A DNA stretch of 9,868 nucleotides, taken from NCBI GenBank assembly GCA_009784845.1, contig WQXK01000031.1:1-9868 (forward strand), in the 5' to 3' direction. The position numbers and the translations under genes were made by a program. Positions 6,084 to 9,868 of the stretch are shown one piece after another (within the stretch, counting starts at the first letter, position 1; every line of letters begins with the position of its first letter). The notes under the pieces were generated by a model. It was given only the letters and a program-made list of their open reading frames with translations, was not told the DNA's origin and ran no database searches. The DNA is from Dehalococcoidia bacterium. Lineage in GTDB: Bacteria; Chloroflexota; Dehalococcoidia; Dehalococcoidales; UBA1222.

Positions 6084-6587
6084 CTATCTGGAGGCTTCCC
6101 TCACCATGTGACCTATTTCAGGCAGTATTATTTTTTCAAGAGCCAAACTGACTGCTTTAAGCGAGCCCGGCAGGCATATTATGATTTTACCCAACGCTAC
6201 CCCGGCACATGCGCGGCTGAGTATGCTACCGGTATTGATTTCCTGATAGGTGAGATAGCGAAACAACTCACCGAACCCGTCAAGTTTTTTCTCAAGCAAC
6301 GGCATTACTGTCTCAATCGTCAGGTCCATTTTTGATGCACCTGTTCCGCCGCTGGTTATGATAACCTGAGTTTCGGCTGAGTGCAGCAACTCTCCAAGTT
6401 TATTGCGTATGGCAAGGGCGTCATTCTTAAGCATGCTGAAATCAGACACTTGGTGTCCTGCTGCGCTTAGTCTTTCAGTTAACAATTTGCCGGACTCATC
6501 CGTTTTTTCGGTGCGCGAGTCAGAAATGATGACAACGGCGCAGGTGACACTTTGCAGCGCAAGATGTTTGTGGTCTTCGTATCCCAT
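6084..6587 (-). CDS. mogA: molybdopterin adenylyltransferase-like protein (MogA/MoaB family)
   Basis: MogA/MoaB-fold proteins bind molybdopterin and, in characterised MogA members, adenylylate it before metal insertion. The 167-residue product is single-domain. It has SDSR (22-25), the binding loop TSGGTG (78-83) followed by D88-L-T-I-E92, FGELFR (105-110) and LPGS (139-142). The start ATG (6585-6587) is chosen for the AGGAG seven bases upstream; the frame stays open to 6764, but that extension lies over the promoters. The gene is on the opposite strand from moaA-moaC-MOSC and converges on it. MoaB and MogA cannot be separated from sequence alone, so the symbol is provisional. Confidence 0.88.
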   Translation of the reverse strand: MGYEDHKHLALQSVTCAVVIISDSRTEKTDESGKLLTERLSAAGHQVSDFSMLKNDALAIRNKLGELLHSAETQVIITSGGTGASKMDLTIETVMPLLEKKLDGFGELFRYLTYQEINTGSILSRACAGVALGKIIICLPGSLKAVSLALEKIILPEIGHMVREASR

Positions 6588-6617
6588 GTTTTTGCTCCTG
6601 AGGAAAATATCACTAAC

Positions 6618-6646
6618 ATTATAAGCATCATTTGGCATGTGTGCAA
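6618..6646 (-). promoter_or_regulatory. promoter of the mogA-family gene
   Basis: On the minus strand TTGCAC (6641-6646), a 17-base spacer and a perfect TATAAT (6618-6623). The transcription start would be near 6611, leaving a leader of about 24 bases with the AGGAG ribosome binding site. Its -35 box directly abuts that of the divergent promoter. Confidence 0.6.
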
Positions 6647-6676
6647 TTGAATTTTGTAGCGCTGTTGGGGTATCAT
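6647..6676 (+). promoter_or_regulatory. promoter of the universal stress protein gene
   Basis: TTGAAT (6647-6652, 4/6), an 18-base spacer and TATCAT (6671-6676, 5/6). Transcription would begin near 6683, about 23 bases before the ATG and upstream of the AGGA at 6693-6696. Confidence 0.5.
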
Positions 6677-6705
6677 TTCGGATATATGTGATAGGATACA
6701 ATAAT

Positions 6706-7602
6706 ATGTTCAAAAAGATGCTGGTCCCACTGGATGTTTCCGAACTTTCGGAAGTTACTTTCAAATATGTCAGAGAATTGGCAGGGCGTTTTAGCGCATT
6801 GGAAGTTGTTCTGCTGCATGTTTGCAGCGATAAGTCTACGGCAGGATTGCATGGTGCCTATGTTGAGAACGCCGTCAACAAAATACGCGAAGACGCGCGA
6901 AAAATGCATGGTGGCACTGACGTGAATGTGCGCGGTGCGTTGCTCAAAGGCAACCCCACGGATGAGATTTTACGCTATGCTACAGGCAATGATGTTGACC
7001 TTATACTCATGGCAACACATGGGCGTTCCGGTATCAGCCGTTGGGCCATGGGCAGTGTGGCATACAAAATCCTGCGTCTGTCGGATATTCCGGTGTTGCT
7101 TGTGCGCGCCGGCATTGAGGATGCCATTATCCTTGATAAGCTTCCCGAGAGGCGCCTGTTGGTTGCGCTTGATGGCACGCGCTCGGCTGAGTCTATTTTG
7201 ACGCATGTTGAGGCATTGGCGGCGCAGTGGGGCAAAGATGCCGTGCAGATTATTTTGCTCCGCGTTTGTGAGCCGGCTGAGGTTTCGTCGGATTATCCTT
7301 CGGATAAGGCTGAAAGCTGGGAGATGCGTGTTGAGCAGGAAAATCTCAAGATTAAGCTTGAGGCAGGATTGTATTTAGTCGGTATTGAAAAACGCTTTAA
7401 AGAAGCTGGTTTTAAGGTGTGCAGTGAGCTTCCTTTTGGCAGACCGGCGCAGGAAATTCTTCGGGCATCAATTGACAACAGAGCAAACCTCATTGCTATG
7501 GTACTTCACGGACGCTCAGGGATTAGCCGCTGGGCTTATGGCAATACGGCAGAAGAGGTTATGCTTGGTGCACGTATACCCATTATGTTGGTTTGCCAGT
7601 AA
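6706..7602 (+). CDS. tandem universal stress protein (two UspA domains)
   Basis: The 298-residue protein consists of two Usp domains, at about residues 1-135 and 149-298, a cytoplasmic family linked to stress and energy limitation and often binding ATP. Domain 1 begins MFKKMLVPLDVSELS and ends THGRSGISRWAMGSVAYKIL, with IPVLLVR (128-134). This preserves the ATP-loop spacing G-9x-G-S, although the leading Gly is Ala. Domain 2 begins RRLLVALDGTRSAES and has LHGRSGISRWAYGNTAEEV, where G-S/T has become G-N-T, so its nucleotide binding may be changed. HGRSGISRW is identical in both halves (105-113 and 268-276). The start ATG at 6706 has AGGA nine bases upstream; an earlier in-frame ATG at 6637 overlaps the promoters. 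The gene is monocistronic, ending at a strong terminator. Confidence 0.92.
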   Translation: MFKKMLVPLDVSELSEVTFKYVRELAGRFSALEVVLLHVCSDKSTAGLHGAYVENAVNKIREDARKMHGGTDVNVRGALLKGNPTDEILRYATGNDVDLILMATHGRSGISRWAMGSVAYKILRLSDIPVLLVRAGIEDAIILDKLPERRLLVALDGTRSAESILTHVEALAAQWGKDAVQIILLRVCEPAEVSSDYPSDKAESWEMRVEQENLKIKLEAGLYLVGIEKRFKEAGFKVCSELPFGRPAQEILRASIDNRANLIAMVLHGRSGISRWAYGNTAEEVMLGARIPIMLVCQ

Positions 7603-7626
7603 TACTAGCTTAGACGTCATAAAAAT

Positions 7627-7663
7627 AAGAGCGGCCCGTGCAGTTTGTGCATGAGCCGCTCTT
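7627..7663. terminator. bidirectional intrinsic terminator
   Basis: AAGAGCGGC (7627-7635) and GCCGCTCTT (7655-7663) form a perfect nine-base-pair stem. After one mismatch it is extended by six inner pairs around a GTTTG loop. A-rich sequence precedes it and T-rich sequence follows, so it can stop transcription from the universal stress gene on the plus strand and from secF on the minus strand. Confidence 0.85.
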
Positions 7664-7678
7664 TGAGTTTTGTTGGTA

Positions 7679-8596
7679 TTAGACCTGAGGGTCGACTCTC
7701 TTGCGGAATGGAATAAGGCGCGACCATTCCTTGTTTTCCCATATGACAAGAATTTGGCTTGCATTAAATATTGAACTGTATGTACCAGTGATACAGCCGA
7801 TGATTAACACCAGCGTGAAATAGCGGATGGTCGCCCCGCCCAATATGAAGAGAGCCAGCAGCACGAAAATCAAGGTAATCGGTGTGATGATTGAACGCGT
7901 CAGTGTTTGCAGTATGCTGGCGTTTACGACATTTTCAAACTTACCGCCGCCGCGCAGCATGTTCTCGCGGATACGGTCGAACACCACTATGGTGTCATGT
8001 ACGCTGTAGCCTACCACTGTTAACATGCCTGTGATGAAAAGGGCGTCAATTTCAACGCCGACAGCCCATCCCAGTATTGAGAAAATACCGATTACCACCA
8101 GCACGTTGTGTACAAGAGCGATGATGGCGCAAATACCCCAACGGAATGGCTTGGGCATTCTGCGGAAAGCAAAGGTGATATAAAGCATGATACCGACTGA
8201 TGCGCTAATTACGGCAATAATGGCATTGCGCACTGTTTCAGTCGCAACAGTTTGGGATACGGTTGCGAATTCTTTTTGGTCTGTAACTGTGTCAAGGCTT
8301 TCATCCAGAGCACTTATCAACTGGCTGTTCTGCTCGTTGTTTATTTGCTCCATGCGTACTATGAAATCATCGTCGCTGGTGTGCTGGATTACAGTGTTGC
8401 TGTAGCCAATATCAGATAGTGCAGTGCGTAGCTGTGTTTCATTTACATCGGTGCTGAACGCGAGTGTCATGGTAGTGCCGCTGCGGAACTCAATTCCCGG
8501 ATTCAGCCCTGCTACAGCCAGCGAAATAATGCACGGGATGACAATAATCGTTGAAAAGAGTAAGAACCAAAATCTCTTGCTTACAAAATCAAACAT
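7679..8596 (-). CDS. secF: protein translocase subunit SecF
   Basis: SecF works with SecD in the cytoplasmic membrane, using the proton-motive force to help complete export through SecYEG. The 305-residue product has a first membrane segment at about 10-30 and GIEFRSGTTM (34-43), the family's GIDFxGGT equivalent. A periplasmic domain follows, then five helices from about 126 to 286. The hallmark GYSVHDTIVVFDRIREN (196-212) includes conserved D201, and SSIFNASQILVIW closes the last helix. The start MFDFV (8594-8596) is preferred over an ATG 15 bases upstream because GAGG lies nine bases before it and it matches family N-termini. The ATG overlaps the end of secD by eight bases, indicating translational coupling. 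Confidence 0.95.
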   Translation of the reverse strand: MFDFVSKRFWFLLFSTIIVIPCIISLAVAGLNPGIEFRSGTTMTLAFSTDVNETQLRTALSDIGYSNTVIQHTSDDDFIVRMEQINNEQNSQLISALDESLDTVTDQKEFATVSQTVATETVRNAIIAVISASVGIMLYITFAFRRMPKPFRWGICAIIALVHNVLVVIGIFSILGWAVGVEIDALFITGMLTVVGYSVHDTIVVFDRIRENMLRGGGKFENVVNASILQTLTRSIITPITLIFVLLALFILGGATIRYFTLVLIIGCITGTYSSIFNASQILVIWENKEWSRLIPFRKRVDPQV

Positions 8597-9868
8597 TTTT
8601 CTTGACCTCATGAATGGATAAGCCTTTTATGAAACCTTCGCCGATGAGAATATCAATGAAAGTACGCGTGATAAGCACGGCACTGAACATACTTACTAAA
8701 ACACCGATAAACAGTGTCAGGGCAAAGCCCCTCACCATGTAAGCGCCGAAAGCATTGCCGAACCAATAAAGGATAGCGCATGTGATGAACGTGGAAATGT
8801 TACTGTCGCGAATAGAAGGCCATGCGCGGCGGAAAGCCTCGCTTATGGCACTGTGCAGGCTGCGACCTGAGCGTAATTCCTCCTTGAGGCGCTCAAAAAT
8901 GAGCACATTGGCATCGACGGCCATTCCAATAGAAATGACGAAACCGGCGATACTGGGCATGGTAATGGTGACTGGCAGAAGCTTGTAGATGGCCAGCACA
9001 ATAACGCTGTAAATAAGCAGGGCGAAAGCAGCGATTGCGCCGGGAATGCCGTAGTAGAAAATCATGAATGCGACTATTATTCCTACGCCTATGGCACCGG
9101 CGATGAGGCTCTTGTTGAGCGAGTCGGCACCGAGCGTGGCATCTACCTTTGTCTGTTGCACAATAGTCAAGGGCACGTCAAGCGAGCCGGAGTTAAGCTT
9201 GATTGCCAGATTGGTACATTCCGGTGTCGTCATGCCTGAAATAGTACCTGGAGATGATATTGTGGCTTGTACAGTTGCTTTCGAAATTATTTCGCCGTCC
9301 AAAAATATGGCGATGGGCTTGTAAAGGTTGCGGTTTGAGCCGGTGATTTCCTCGAAAAGTTTGGCACCCTCGTCATTCCACTCAAAAACGACGACTGGAT
9401 TGTTGTTTGGGTCAAGCCCGACACGTGCGCTTTTGAGGTATTTGCCAGTGAGTTCGGTTGTGCCATCGTTGCCCACTGCTACGAACCATTGCTTACCCTC
9501 GTTATCTGTGCGGATTGAGGACCCTATACCATCTTCTTCACAGATTTCAAGTATAGCAACGCTGCCGAGAATGCCGATAGCCTCTTCTGTATCCTTGACG
9601 CCCGGAAGTTCGACCAATATTCTGTCATCGGCATATTTTTGAATGATGGGCTCGGTGCTGTAGGTGTTGGCACGGCGCGAGATTTTGTCCAACAGTGATG
9701 CCATCACCTCATCGTTTGACAAAGAATCGTCTTTCTTGGATAAGTCGGCTTCATATACAAGGCGCGTCCCGCCTTTTATATCCAAGCCAAACTGAAATCC
9801 TGTTTTCCCAAGTCTGGTGCTGTCGGTGGGCAGAATGACCCACAGCGACAACCCCATCAATGCCAAAA
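8589..9868 (-). CDS. secD: protein translocase subunit SecD (N-terminus outside window)
   Basis: Partner of SecF in the export motor. 425 complete residues are visible, and the start lies beyond the right edge; probably only the first 10-25 residues are missing, since the end of the first membrane helix (LSLWVILP) is present. GLDIKGGT follows at about 27-34. The P1 region has TEPIIQKYADDRILVELPG (71-89). The family's GxLPvPl motif appears as GSLDVPL (227-233). The membrane part starts near 252 and contains the hallmark AGFVISIGMAVDANVLIFER (307-326), with the conserved Asp at 318. The RGFALTLFIG motif is at 379-388. The lengths and domain order are normal. No YajC gene is seen; it would lie upstream, outside the window. 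Confidence 0.95.
   Translation of the reverse strand, partial: LALMGLSLWVILPTDSTRLGKTGFQFGLDIKGGTRLVYEADLSKKDDSLSNDEVMASLLDKISRRANTYSTEPIIQKYADDRILVELPGVKDTEEAIGILGSVAILEICEEDGIGSSIRTDNEGKQWFVAVGNDGTTELTGKYLKSARVGLDPNNNPVVVFEWNDEGAKLFEEITGSNRNLYKPIAIFLDGEIISKATVQATISSPGTISGMTTPECTNLAIKLNSGSLDVPLTIVQQTKVDATLGADSLNKSLIAGAIGVGIIVAFMIFYYGIPGAIAAFALLIYSVIVLAIYKLLPVTITMPSIAGFVISIGMAVDANVLIFERLKEELRSGRSLHSAISEAFRRAWPSIRDSNISTFITCAILYWFGNAFGAYMVRGFALTLFIGVLVSMFSAVLITRTFIDILIGEGFIKGLSIHEVKKNV

Noticed and set aside
6588..6764. N-terminal extension of the mogA-family frame to 6764
   Set aside because: The extension covers both divergent promoters and lacks a ribosome binding site, while AGGAG marks the ATG at 6587.
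1..9868. CRISPR arrays, tRNA or rRNA genes, insertion sequences
   Set aside because: I found no regularly spaced repeats, no tRNA-like cloverleaf with a TTCGA arm, and no transposase-like reading frame or terminal inverted repeats by eye.

Overview
The window is a piece of a bacterial chromosome dominated by housekeeping genes: complex I subunits, an rRNA/tRNA methyltransferase, molybdenum cofactor (Moco) biosynthesis, a universal stress protein and the SecDF translocase. The protein sequences, with a NuoA-B-C-D order and a separate moaA-moaC-MOSC run, fit an anaerobic bacterium such as an uncultured member of the Dehalococcoidia (Chloroflexota). That assignment is from memory of family resemblance only and is an inference. 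Most genes have clear GAGG-type ribosome binding sites and sigma70-like promoters.

Layout. Positions 1-1453 (minus strand) hold the start of a nuo operon, nuoA-nuoB-nuoC-nuoD, with nuoD cut by the window edge. A promoter with a palindrome over its -10 box lies just upstream (1490-1520). Positions about 1546-2826 form an AT-rich accessory stretch. It contains a 101-residue orphan ORF with its own promoter and leader hairpin, followed on the same strand by a gene broken by frameshifts. The orphan ORF ends in a Gly/His/Tyr-rich tail reminiscent of polymorphic toxin tips, so the pair may be an eroded toxin-immunity-like module. This is the least explained part of the window.

From 2827 the plus strand carries rlmN, then moaA, moaC and a MOSC-domain protein. 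The last three form an apparent operon. The mogA/moaB-family gene faces them convergently at 6084-6587. A tandem universal stress protein (6706-7602) diverges from mogA, and the two promoters abut at their -35 boxes. A strong bidirectional terminator (7627-7663) separates it from the convergent secD-secF pair (7679 to the window end), in which secD lacks its extreme N-terminus.

Functionally, MoaA and MoaC make cyclic pyranopterin monophosphate from GTP. MogA/MoaB adenylylates molybdopterin, and the MOSC protein is probably a sulfur-handling partner, so the organism presumably makes molybdenum or tungsten enzymes. NuoABCD belong to a membrane-bound complex I-type oxidoreductase, and SecDF assists protein export at the cytoplasmic membrane. 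I found no clearly new system. The leads worth following are the broken accessory module, the apparently leaderless rlmN and moaA starts, and the cysteine-rich tail of the MOSC protein.
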